This document shows positions 41,563-53,100 of a stretch of 64,000 nt of DNA, piece after piece (positions within the stretch are counted from its first letter, which is position 1; each line of letters begins with the position of its first letter). Origin of the DNA: Durusdinium trenchii. Lineage: Eukaryota; Sar; Dinophyceae; Suessiales; Symbiodiniaceae. Under the pieces are notes generated by a model. That model saw only the letters and a list, made by a program, of their open reading frames with translations. It was not told where the DNA came from and made no database searches. The translations under genes were made by a program, and so were the position numbers. The stretch lies in the NCBI GenBank assembly GCA_963970005.1, contig CAXAMN010021762.1, positions 665,258-729,257 on the forward strand, written 5' to 3'.

Positions 41563-42257
41563 TCAGTTGGGCGCACTCAGACTCATGTTGCTTTCCCCGT
41601 CAAAGTAGGCATATCTCAACCAGAGTAAAATCAATCCAGAAAGTCCTAAGAATCATGAAAGGAGCCTGGATGAGTGACAAAACTCCATTCAAAGCTTGCT
41701 GATTCTGGTTTTCCTCACTCTGCGAGATCCTGCCAGAGATCGATGAGACTGATTCCAACTCAGTCAAATGTAGGGCGGCGGCAGGCTAGCAAAGAAGGCC
41801 TTTTGCCTTTGACATCTCACCGCGGTTACCGTGTCTGCGAGCGACCGAATGACTTCAAAGTAGATTGAACACTTAGAGTTTTCAATCCCAAAGTTGATAG
41901 AATTTGATAGCTAACCGATGTAATAACACTTTTTGTTGAGCTGGTGAGAGATGATGATGTTGATGTTACCAAAAATCCACAATATCCTGCAGGTGGTGTT
42001 GAACTCTTCTCGAAACATGTTCAGGTGCCACGCAGACTCTAAGGATCCACGGTGTTCCCCAGTTTGTTTGACCTACGGATTTCCCGCAAGCCATCATTCA
42101 AAATCGATTCACTGGGCGTAGGGCTAGCTGCTGAGAAGCAAAAGCTGGACTGACTGAGCACTGTTGAGATAAGTGGAAAGAGTGCAAACTTTTGGCAACT
42201 CATGGAGACTATCAATGCCAAGAGAATCACCATGGTTTGCAGCTAGTCCCCACCTCA

Positions 42258-43643
42258 CTAAGTCAACTTCAGAGGCTTATCCTTGTGCAGGGTCAGTCCA
42301 CGCGTTGTGATCATGTAGGGACGCTGCACCTTGAAGTTTTGCCCGACACGTTCAAATCTGTATCGGCAAACTGGTTGAGCCATCTCTTTGGGCAATGTGG
42401 GCCCCACACACTTGGCAAAAAAATTCTTGGCCGTGATCCTTTCTGTTTTGTCTTCAGCAAAGGATCGGGGATCTCTCAAGCACCGAAAAGTCATCGCGGC
42501 CTTGATAGTCACCTCAAAGCCATCCTCCCCAGCCTCAACGGTTGGCTTCCTCTTGATATCCATGAACGACAGCCGATGTTCGGTAAGGTTCTTCTCCCGT
42601 TCAGCACGCAGCAGCAACTTGTAGAGGGTCATGGTCTGGAAGCCCTGCGCCTCTGCTGCGAAAGAAGCCTCATCAAGCTGAAAAAAGGGTTCGGTCACCA
42701 TGGGGGCAAGCAAAGGGAATACCAGGTTCTGAACATTCTGCCTCTGGAAGCCATTGGCCAGTTCCGAATCCCCCAATCACGCAGTGTTTGGCAATGGTTT
42801 TGTTTTGACTGGGCAGCAACCACACAGACTTGTCCTTGGCCAAGACAAGTTCAACTTGAGCACACTCACTGGCACAGCGAAGTTCGATGCCGTGCTGGGA
42901 TTCAAGGGCGGCGCAGGAATCCAGTTCCAAAGCGGCTGGACTATCGGTGGGACCATCAGTGGAAGCATTGTCAGCTTCTTCAGCGGTTGTAGCCGATGCC
43001 ACAACGGCCGTGGAAGACTGCCCAACCAGAGCCACGTGCTCCTGTCGAAGGGTCTCATACTCAGTCAAGATGTTACCAGTCTGGGAGCTCCAGAACCTGA
43101 CCCCAAGGTGGGAATCAAGGATCATAGTGAACTAAACAGGGTGCAGAGAATTGAATGCATTCCAATCCTAAATTCGATAATTCATTATATAATGATCCAT
43201 TGACGACATTCTTCAACTGTGCTAACTGTGCTGAAAGCTACAAAGCTGGCTACTTGAAAGGGTAGGGCGAAGATACAAAACCTGTGTTGAAATGGTTGAT
43301 TTGATCCAAGGTACTTATGTTCGTCCCCCTTGATCATCATGCGATCACCAATTCTCTCCAGAATCTCAAACTTGAAAGAATCCAGATTGCCCAAAGAAGC
43401 CCGGGCTCCGGGGATGCTATCGATCTCCTCTTGAGAAAGCTCCGGAGCCTCCACATTGAAGCGGTGGCCCCCATGCTCGAATCGCCTGGCTGTCCAAGCG
43501 TCGGTGATCTCACGCGTCAGCCTGGCATGGCCGAATTCATCTTTCATGATCCATTGCACTGACTGGTAGTAGAGGTTCTCAGTGCGGAAGCCACCCTTGA
43601 ACTCTTGATTGGCCAATCGCATCTCGAAAACCTCATTGGGGAA
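42258..43643 (-). CDS. Two-exon gene or gene part, unknown; frame broken once
   Basis: The first exon starts after CCCAATGAG and reads VFEMRLANQEFKGGFRTENL, WIMKDEFGHARLTREITDAW and SQEEIDSIPGARASLGNLDS, ending near 43300 at CACAG|GTTTTG. The second starts after CCTGTTTAG and reads FTMILDSHLGVRFWSSQTGN, then an alanine/threonine linker, AQVELVLAKDKSVWLLPSQN and AKHCVI. At the C5 run 42771-42775 (G5 on this strand) the frame changes and continues GDSELANGFQRQNVQNLVFP to VGQNFKVQRPYMITTRGLTL and a stop at 42258. Both halves look coding, so a one-base indel is the simplest reading. No family recognised; it may be the front of the gene at 39595-41562. Confidence 0.5.
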
Positions 43644-43872
43644 GATGTGATGACCAGATGTGTTTCAGGTCCTATTCAAAACAATGTCTTTTGGATGATC
43701 CCAACTTCTAGGTCTGAACGCTATCATTGAAATCTAGAGTTCTCAAGTATACACCAAAATCTTCTACCCCTGGCATTTGATAATAGAATGAGCACTTTTT
43801 CCAGGAACATGGACGCAAGCATCTGACTAGCTACATGCAAAGGATTGGAAAGAGCTTTGTGCATCGTTGTCT

Positions 43873-46800
43873 TCAACCTCCTATGCGCTTAATTTGCGCA
43901 GCGTTTGCTGCAACTACATAAAGAAAGTAAGGTGGTGGGTTTCTAGGAAAACCCTTCTTCGTTCTCATCCCTTCTCCACCTTTCGCAATATTGCGACATG
44001 GACCAGAGTGAGAGGATTCTAAATAGAAGTCTATCAAGCAGGCTTCAAGGGTCTCAATTTGTGCAAGTGAATTGGTGGCATGGATGCAACACATCTCGTT
44101 GAAGTTAGCTTCATAATAGTACTGTACCCGAACTTCCAAGCACGAGGTGATGCCGATCTTGAACACTGCCAGTTGGTCCCCCCCATGTCTTTGTCGAGCA
44201 AGATGAATCTGGTCCTGTTTATCAATGCGTTGAGGGTCCCAACAGTTAAGCAAATAATCACCATATGGTCCATGATTGGTTCCTACAGGAAGGGTGGACC
44301 TCGAGAATTTGAACAAATCATTCCGACAAAACAAAAAAGCCATCCTTTTTGGAAAACCGCGGTCCTTGCAGTGGCGAAGAATGTGACCAACAGTAATCGT
44401 TGGTTGCTGAACCCGTATTGTGACTCCAGCTTTAGTTGGTTCAACTTGCCAGTCTGCTGGCATCGGCGAATGCGGCGATTGTTCATACAGAGCCGGATGG
44501 TCTGGTTGAAAGGTGCAACCAGAAGCAATGGTGCGCTTTGATGATACTGGAGAAGATTCAGGTTCAGAATCTGGTTCATCGTGCCATGGCATTATGCACT
44601 TCCCATGTTTAAAGAAATGCTCGGGCCCTGCCAACACCATGATGGCTACTGGTAGTAGCCTGGAGCCCAAAACTACAGCAATGATGGGGCAACCTTAAGC
44701 AGGTCAGGTATTGTTCGGGTTTGGACTAACTGTTTATCAAGCTCCCGCAAAATACCCTGAAGCCAAGAAACAGCACAGCCAACATCTTCGATGTAGCCAG
44801 TCAGATTCAGAACAATGCATGGCTTGTTCTTCATGATGTCCCCCGACATTGTCAGAAGCGAAGATAGCAAAGCGCACCATCTCTTAGTGCCCTTCTGGGC
44901 TTGGCAAGCCTCGTTGCTTGGCCGTTGGCGCTCTGCTTGTTTGAGGTCTGAATCCGCTTCCAAGCTCTCCGGAAGAATCATCTCTTTGCTGAGTGGCAAG
45001 GTGAGGTCAGTCTCAGCCTGCAAAGGGCGTCCACAAGTGCCAAGTTCAGAGGCTGTCAGAAAGATGTTCTCCGAAGAGCTGTCGATGTTGCACACCAATC
45101 GGCCAGAGTTGAAGCGCCTGTGGGTAGGGACAAATCTGAATTGTGTTCTGATGTTCATGGGTATTGACTCGAGTTCCTGTTAAGGCTTTGGGGGTTGGTA
45201 CCTAGAGCTGCCAAGTTCCATGTTGATTGCAATATTCTGGTTTGGCCTCACCATTATCATGACCGATTACCTTGTTTGGTGTTCTTACTTCTTACCCTTT
45301 GGATTTATACTGATTCTCAAACCATGCCTGCGGTTGGTCTGCGCGTCAGCCGCAGGATGGATAGAAAAGGGACATATCCACCTGGCATCGCATGACTGCC
45401 TCAAAGACCAAAGGCAACTCTGGATCTCATTCTCCTCGTCCGCGAGTCCTCGCTTCGAGGTTTTCTTGGGGATCTCAGGAAGCTCAAGCAACGCGCAACT
45501 TCTGCTCGGCGCGAGATCATTCGCAAACTGCAGAGTTGAGCAAAGATCTTGGAGAGTTTCGCTGCTCTTTGCACCGGGCACATTCAGATCCACCACCACA
45601 ATGCAGTAGAGCTCCTGGTCAGCTTTGACCCCAGCGCATTGTGCCTTAGTAAGTGCCGCTAAGACATGGAGAGGTCAGGTACTGTAGTTGATTGGGATCA
45701 TCACCAGTTCAATTTCAATTCATTGGGCATTGTTTCCCCGAGAAATATAGGAGCTGCAGACGTTTGTTGTAACAGTCCCAAAAGTTGATTCTACCCTGAC
45801 CCAGTTTCTGTTCATCCAGAAACCATCATCCCGACAAAAGATTGAAATCATAATCATGGGCATTGTCAGATTCCATATCTTGGTTTGAGAAAACCATTCA
45901 AAAAATAAGAATCCACCGAGATACAACAAAGGAGCGGTACTCGTTGACCTTCTGCTGAGCGAGCTCTGGCTTGCTCACCAAGTCAGTGCGTAGGTACTTG
46001 TCCCGATAGCTTTTGATGACCTTCTCACCCACCTTCGCCTGTTCCAAACGCCAAAGAATTTGTTTTCTATGTTTCAGGGACTCCAACTTGGATGGTGCAT
46101 CTTTGGCCAAGCGCAGCTTCTCTTGGTCTCGGCGAAGAGCTTGCTGGAAGTAGACCCAGCGAGCGTCCCGCACAGCGACCCTCTCTTTCTCCACCTCCAT
46201 GCAAACCGAAGTTTCCTGGGCTTCCTGAGCTTCCTGAGCTTCCTTTGCAGCCGAGGACAACATGCTGACAGCAAATTGCTGTGGTCGAGCGTCCAACACA
46301 GCTTGGAGCTCATGATCCCGACCATTGCCATTGCTGATGGCAGCCTCGAGTTCATCAAAATGCTTCACCCTGGTACTGCAGAATGATTTGATTTGCTGCC
46401 AAACACAGATGAGGTTTCTGAGATTCAGCAAATCCTCTTCAGACATTCGGTATCGTTTCCGGTCACTGGGTTGATCAATGATTGCAGTCGCTCTCTCAAA
46501 GGCAATCCTGATTCTCTTGAATAGGAGTCCCTGGGTGGGGCCATCCAGTGGTAGCTGCCAATTCATGGTGATGGTCGGCTCATTCGACACCGGTTGCATG
46601 TCACATATGGTCATAGCAGTCAGGTTCTGGGTTGACTCCAGAAAGAGAAACTTGTACATGCTAAGCTGCTCCCCGAAAGGTCCATATTGGAAAGCGGAAT
46701 CACGGAGAGATATTCCAACCTGCTCGTGCGCCTCCTTGGATGTCAGCTCAAACCAGTGCTTGATGGCATATTGTTTCTTGCCATCCAACACCAAACTTCC

Positions 46801-48793
46801 ACTTCCAGTCTTCTCCTGGTGCTTTGGACGGACAGAGTCTGATTTGGGGGATGACCAGGAGAGATGAAAAGGGGCCATGCCTTCATCAGAGGTATCCTAG
46901 GAAAAATAGGGTTAACGACCATGTCATTGCAAAGGCTCACTCGGCTCATCTTGATTTCCAACTCCCTCGTACTAACAACAGTCAATACACGACACTTAGT
47001 AGACTTAGAAATCTTGATTCAGGTTTGATGCCCAGCGAATACACCTGTCCTTTCCAGTGCCGCCATGCGCTGCAACCTCTGGATTGGCGTTGTACAAGTC
47101 CATCGCATCTTGGACCGTCAGGTCCTTGCCGAGGGTGTTGTTGAGAGCCCCCAGGTTTTTCAAGATCATACTCCACTCGTAGGAGGAGACAGCCTGCTTC
47201 TTGGCATCCACATTCTGCTTGATGATCCTGCGAATCATCTCAATGCCTTCGTCTTGGGACTGGTTCTTGTAGAAGGTGGGAATTGCAAGGAGGCTTCGGG
47301 CCAACTCAGCCACTGAAGGGTTGATGAAATCCTCATCCTTCAGAGTTGAACCATGATGGATCAAAGCGCACCACACCAAAGCGCAAGCTAACCCCCTCAT
47401 GCCACCATCATCAAAGTAAAGCGCGCCCTGGACATACTGCATCTTGTGCTCGGCGCCCCCAGGTACAATGCGCATGCCGATGATCTCGCCCTGAAGGATG
47501 TCAATTTGAAACTTGTCAGATCTTGTCAGGACACCCGACACATCCCCCAAGGACTATGTGTGGATTATTCTTTTGGGCTCAACTAAGATTGGCAGAAGAG
47601 TTGAAGCACCTAGCATGAGAATTTCAAAGAAGTTGATCCCAGAACCAAAAACTGAATATGAGGGGGGAGAAGGGGCGGCGAGCTATTCAGATTTGGGAGG
47701 GGGCGGCGAGCTGATAGGTTTCTCTGGGCGGCGAGCTCTTCCTGGAAGAGCTCTCCACCTCTCCACTTTGAGTTTGAAATTTTTGTCTTGGGGCGGCGAG
47801 CTCTTCCTGGAAGAGCTCTCCACCCAGAGGTCCTCCACCCCCCGGATCATATACCTCCAAATCTGGGAACCATTACTTTTTAGTCTAAGTTCAACCCCAG
47901 GCCCTTCAACCCTACATTCAGACATTTTTAATCCGGGAGAGTTGAGTATCTGGGCGGCGAGCTCTTCCTGGAAGAGCTCTCCACCCAAGGGTCTCCAATC
48001 AGACCTCCAAAGCGGCGAGCTGCCCCTCAAGTTACCTTCAAAATCCTTTCATTTGTGACTTTTTGGAGGGGGGGCCTTTCCAATTCATTTGGGGGAAAGC
48101 CCTGGTAGCTAAGCCCAAAGTCCATCCATCCGCGATTCATCTCTCCAGCCCACCAAGGCGATGCTCTTGGCAATGTCCATGACGGTGTTCATGTCTGGAA
48201 TCCGCCAGAAGCTTGTCCCGGTGAAGCTCCACTGCAAAATCGAGGTCTTTAAAAAGGAGCCGGGCGTCGGTGGCCAGTCCTGGCAGAGTCGGGAGACTCA
48301 AGTTTCTTCTCAAGGGGCTTTGGGCTCGTAGGATTTTGCGGGAAACGATGGGAAACGCTAGAAGTTTGTCCGGGCAACAATATTCATAAGTCAGTGTAAT
48401 AGGCCCTTGCATGAGTAATGCCACCCAGCAGTATTAGTAACCTATCAAACAATTGATCATTGAAGGTTGGATCACCCACTCCTGCATGGTGAGATACTTG
48501 TTGCTGAAGTCCTCTACAGTGCTGGAGCTATCCATGATACCCAGTTTCTTCACCAACTCTAGAGAGTCTTCAATCATGACATCCTCGTCACCAAAACATC
48601 GTTGGACAACGTCCAAAAAGGAACCGCCATCTGCCAATGGAAACTTCCGCTTCTCAGGAAAGCCATGACGACCCTGGTGGACCAAAGTGATCCAATCTCT
48701 CAATTGGAGCCTCCCTGCAGCAACATCAGCGACATTTTGGGGCTGGGTCACCTTAGCATTGTGGGCGGTCTTAGCACGCTTTTTGGGCGGCAT
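43873..48793 (-). CDS. Large multi-exon protein ending in a GIY-YIG-like segment
   Basis: The ATG at 48793 starts MPPKKRAKTAHN, a basic N-terminus, then RDWITLVHQGRHGFPEKRKF and FLDVVQRCFGDEDVMIEDSL. Later exons: about 48140-48245 (WSFTGTSFWRIPDMNTVMDI, after ATTTTGCAG), about 47046-47550 (QGALYFDDGGMRGLACALVW; helical remainder), 45925-46901 (clear acceptor TTTTTCCTAG; KQYAIKHWFELTSKEAHEQV, long helical part with EAQEAQEAQE), about 45410-45660 (QELYCIVVVDLNVPGAKSSE), 44690-45179 (NIRTQFRFVPTHRRFNSGRL, CIVLNLTGYIEDVGCAVSWL) and 43873-44690. The last part has FKIGIT, then R, E (QIETLEACLI), N (CRNIAKGGEG): the order of the YIG, R, E and N elements of GIY-YIG nucleases of the T5orf172/MUG113 kind, though no upstream GIY strand is visible. 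A frame change near 44690 is unresolved (short intron or indel). Role unknown; nuclease activity is a hypothesis. Confidence 0.6.
47673..48021. repeat. Palindromic GGCGGCGAGCTC repeats inside an intron
   Basis: GCGGCGAGCT occurs six times. Three copies (47726-47759, 47791-47824, 47952-47985) extend to a perfect 21-base hairpin, GAGCTCTTCC-T-GGAAGAGCTC, followed by TCCACC. They lie in the intron before the 47046-47550 exon of the large minus-strand gene. The unit matches none of the families outside the block. Confidence 0.75.
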
Positions 48794-49161
48794 GGCTCGT
48801 TGGATCCTACCCTGAAGCTGACTGGGAATCAATTGTGCCTGAAGATTGCAAAATCGACAAAACATGCCGAAATCAACCTGGTTCAGTTTGAACTTCTTCA
48901 AGTGTTTGATCCTATAGCATCTTCCCACGATGCTATGAGTCAGTCGCAATTCTTTGCGCTTCAGCCCCCAAGTGGTTGCCATGGTCACATGGTGCACTGG
49001 AAAATGAGTGAGTTCAATTCAATTCACTCGTCATTCCTGAAACCAACACCGACTTCGTCGAGATCAGAAACATTCGTCTTTTCAACGCAGTGTTTTGTTC
49101 ATGCAACTTATTGGCATGATGATGGGTATCCACCATCTTTGAAGAATTAGTCAAATCAAGA

Positions 49162-52100
49162 TCAAAAAGCAACTAGAAGGTCCGGTGTCAACACCGAGGA
49201 AAAGGTATTGGAATCACCTCGCGACCTCTCCATGCCCAACTTCTCAAGGATGTGGCTTCCAGTTGCACAAGATCGAGACCAATGCTGCAAGGTGCACTGG
49301 GACGCTGAACCTGAGAGGGTTATCTGGAGTCAGCGACCGGGAAGTCTCTTAGGCTGTGGGAGTCATGGCAACTAGTTAGTTCTTCCAACTCAACATGATT
49401 GGAGTTTGGGGTGAGATTGAACACCCTATACATGTTGATCCTCCTAGTTTGGAATGAAAGGCAACCATGGGAAGGACACACCCAGGCTGAAAACACGACG
49501 AAGAAACGCATTTCCAATGAAGTTCTTCATGGCATGCTCGGATTCATCTCCCATCGCATACTTGGTCCACTCGGGCGCACCAACACCCTGCAGGCGCGCC
49601 ATCTCCTGGACTGAACAGTGGCTTTTGAAGGTGGGCTTGGCGCAGTCCGTCGGATGTGAAGAATTGAAGTGACCATATTTGAAGTCACCAAACCAACATG
49701 GCCTGACATTGTTTTTGTTTTAATTTAAATAGTCAAATGCAAATCCTCCTGACTAAGCCTGCCGTTGATCTTGAAAATCAGATACCTTGCCATGGGCCCT
49801 TTGACCAGTGAACATTAAAGGCCAGGCGTTTAGCGACCCATGACCCATTCTTCAACCGTGGGAATTCAAAATAATTGTTTGTTACTATCCACAAGCCATG
49901 TGAAAACCAAGCTCCTTCGCACAAAGGAGTCGAAACCCTGCCGGCCCAGTTGCCACGTATTTGCCACCAGGGATGACGCAACAGGTTGTGTAGAAGTCCG
50001 ACTTGGGAAAAGTCGCCCGGGTGAAGTTCTGGTCCTGATAAGCGCTGCTGGGGAAAGACTGTGGTTGGCCCTATTGATATTCTTTCTCAATCAATTGGTT
50101 ATAATAAGGATTGGCTGTTTAGACTAAGAACCTTCAAACCCAGCGATATCCAACATTGGAAAGATTGAGTTGAATGGATGAGACAGAGTTAGCTAGCGCC
50201 AGACAGAAACCTCCCACTGTCTTTCCAAGATTCCACCTGGATGATGGCCAATTGGCCCAAAGCATCAAAGCCATGATTCGCCCGGAGATTCTCAACAGCC
50301 ACAGCTAGAATTCTAACCTCCCTGTCGCTGCACCCTTTGGCCCGAGGCTTCAGGTCCCTGACCAATTTCTGAAGCTTTGCCTGCAACAGCGGAGTGGGGG
50401 TAGCAAGGTTTCAATACCAAGTCAGGGTTGACTGAGTCTTTGAGTCGTCAGGGTGACCATTTTGCCTCGAAGGCTTGGATGCAGCGTTGCTTAAACGAAA
50501 ATTGAATTGCCTACTTCGATAGGGCAAAAAAAAGCTCAAAGTGATCCCATCTCACATGAAACAAAGATTTGATATCCCCTGGCCTTCCCAAAGATATCAC
50601 ATTGTTCTGCGAAACCAGCTGCCCACTTGGGGTCGCAGTCTTTGGTGTCCTTCTTCTTGGCTTTGGTTTCAACATGCCCCCGGGCCAAGTCCACGCAAGA
50701 ACGGAGATTCACATAACATCGCCGAAAAGCCCACACATCCGAGGTAATCTGCGCTGGTGTGCTTTGCACTTCAGAGCGCAAATGGCAAAGCAACCAGGCG
50801 CGGTTCCTTTGCTGCGGCAAACCATAGTCAGCTGTGTTAAACAGCCCTCCAACCACATGGTACCCAAGGCCCTCCAGGCGAGCCTTGATGATCTCGTACC
50901 TCAGACGTTTCAAGGAAGGATTTTGTTCAGTCATTCTTTTGAAGCGCGTACAAACTAACTAGTGGCATCAGGCCCCCCAAAAGATTCAAAAGGTGCATGA
51001 GAACATCAAGTCAAGGATTGCCAAGGTAAGTGAGGGTAAACACATATAAACAAGGACAAAGATTGCGAGACGCTTTGACAGGATTGGGATGGCTAGGCAA
51101 AACCACCAACTCACAGGTGAGAATCAATCACATGAGGATCCTAAATTTGGCAAAATTGCGGGGACTCATTACCTTCGACCTGCCGCTTGGAGAACATGGT
51201 TGCCACATTCTCAAGGAGAAGCATTCGTGGCCTGTGATGTTTCACATACTCCTCCATCCCAATGTACCCCCTGCCAGAGGAACACTCAGGGTCGGTGACA
51301 CTGCCTGGAGTGGTCGTCAACGTAGACAAGCTCACACAAGGAAAGCCTCCCACCAGAAGGTCCACCTCCAGGGAGAAGACACTGACAGGGAGTGCAAAAA
51401 ACCTATTACCCGTTCCCCCCAGAACTTCAAATGACTTGAACTTCTGTTTCCCCGAAACCATAGCCTTGGGTACTTTGCATGCCCCACCAGCAGATGTACG
51501 AGCATGGGTTTTCCTCATCTCCCACACATCTTCAAAAATGGGGACGCCAGGAAAATTCTTCGACAAGTATCGTTGCTTGCCCTTGTCAATCTCAGCCATG
51601 AAACGTAGCTGCACCTGCAATGGGCCGGTTGGACCACGAAAGATGCTGGATGATGGGTCTGACCATGATGATGTTGAAAGGGGAATCTTTAGTTGATGGT
51701 GGAATTTCTGTTATGTGAAAAGTGTGTGTGGTGTCCTGGTAGAACAGCAAAGTCTAAAGCCCTCACTGCTCTGGAATTTGCAAGATATTCTTCACTGAGC
51801 AAACAACATAAAACAGTCTAAAGCAATTTTGAATCGAAGGTTTCCAAGAAGCAAGATATGTTGTAGGACGATAGCCGTGATTGCTGAATCAACCTATTGA
51901 GAAATCAGTCCAACAGGAATTGATACACAGTGTTTCCCACCGCGAAGACCCATAATCTCACCCAAAGGCCTCTAGCAAGGCATCAGGGGCTGTGGATGTT
52001 GATGAGTTCCATGAGCTCTTCAGAACATCCAAAACCATTTCCAAAACGGCCCACCCCGAAAACATGCTGCCCACAGCGATGCTATCAATTCCTCCCAGGG

Positions 52101-53031
52101 TAGCCGCTAGCTTTCCCCGAAGCTGAGAGAACGCCGGGTTGTGCACGAAGTCGTTCACGAAGGCTTCTACCTAAGAAAGCAGAATGAGCCAAGGATTGAT
52201 TGTGGACAGGTTCCCCCAAAACTGAAGGGTTATGAGTCCAAAGACCCAGTTAGTAATATACACCAAATGCAAAGCCACCGCATCCCGTTTCCTTCGTATA
52301 AGTCAAACAACCATTCCAAAGAATTTTTGACACCTTCATCATCAGACAATACTCAATTCTGAGTAGTCCCAATTGACTTTGAATGATTTGTTTCTCTGGA
52401 AACTGGACCTGAAGAAAAGCAAATGGTGAATGGTCCTCACTTTGTCCAAGTTACAGAGGGTTCCCCTTGAATGGGAGGCAAACGCCCATGCGGAACAAAA
52501 TCATGCTGCGCAGCATCATCATCTGAGGCATAGAGCATGGCGTGGTCCTCTTCTGGCTCCTGCACCACATCTGAAGAAGGGCCTTGTGAGAGCGGATGGA
52601 AATCATGGGAAGATCCTGACGTGAGGAGAATCGTAGGGAATTGAATATCCAGGACAGCCCTAGAGATCTATCTACTGGTTGACTAGGCCTGATGCATTTT
52701 ACATTCATCCCTAGCTAAGTGAACAACGCCTCCATGCGAACGGATTCTCAACCCAACCGAGCCTTCAGCATCAGTAGAAAACAGAATTTCTTCTTCCTGT
52801 GATTCTGCGGCTTTCTTTTGTGTCCTGGCAGGAGAGCTGGTGAAAGGACCTGGTGAGGTTGCAATTTCATTAGCCACTGGGGATTTGCACAAGCTGGGTG
52901 ATTTATTTGCGAACCACTTAATGCATTGTTTCAAAACACACATCTCAAAACCACCAACATCCCCCAGATTCTTTGGAAAGATTTGTTGGTGTGTAGTTTG
53001 GAACAATTCTTTCTGCCGGCGCTACGCTCAT
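49162..53031 (-). CDS. C5 cytosine DNA methyltransferase, multi-exon
   Basis: Transfers a methyl group from SAM to C5 of cytosine in DNA. Exons by eye: 52703-53024, 52441-52615 (acidic, EPEEDHAMLYASDDDAAQHD), 51962-52170 (IDSIAVGSMFSGWAVLEMVL: motif I), 51173-51614 (RFMAEIDKGKQRYLSKNFPG: motif II acidic residue; LLVGGFPCVSLS: motif IV with the catalytic cysteine; RPRMLLLENV: motif VI), 50556-50954 (NTADYGLPQQRNRAWLL: motif VIII), 50211-50380 (SDREVRILAVAVENLRANHG), 49893-50047 (TTCCVIPGGKYVATGPAGFR), 49497-49702 (SVQEMARLQGVGAPEW, then MKNFIGNAFLRR: motifs IX-X) and 49162-49310 (to a stop). Donors GTGAGA, GTGAGG, GTAATG and acceptors CCCCAG, GCAG support these limits; phases agree where checked. 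Start uncertain: an ATG at 53031 lies only about 70 bp after the stop of the upstream gene. All catalytic motifs are present and the frame is unbroken, so it may be active. Confidence 0.85.
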
Positions 53032-53100
53032 GAGAATGTTGGGATTTGAAAAGCTAACAGACTGTGGAGCGCCTTTTCTCAGCGGTTGCAAGCTGTGCCT

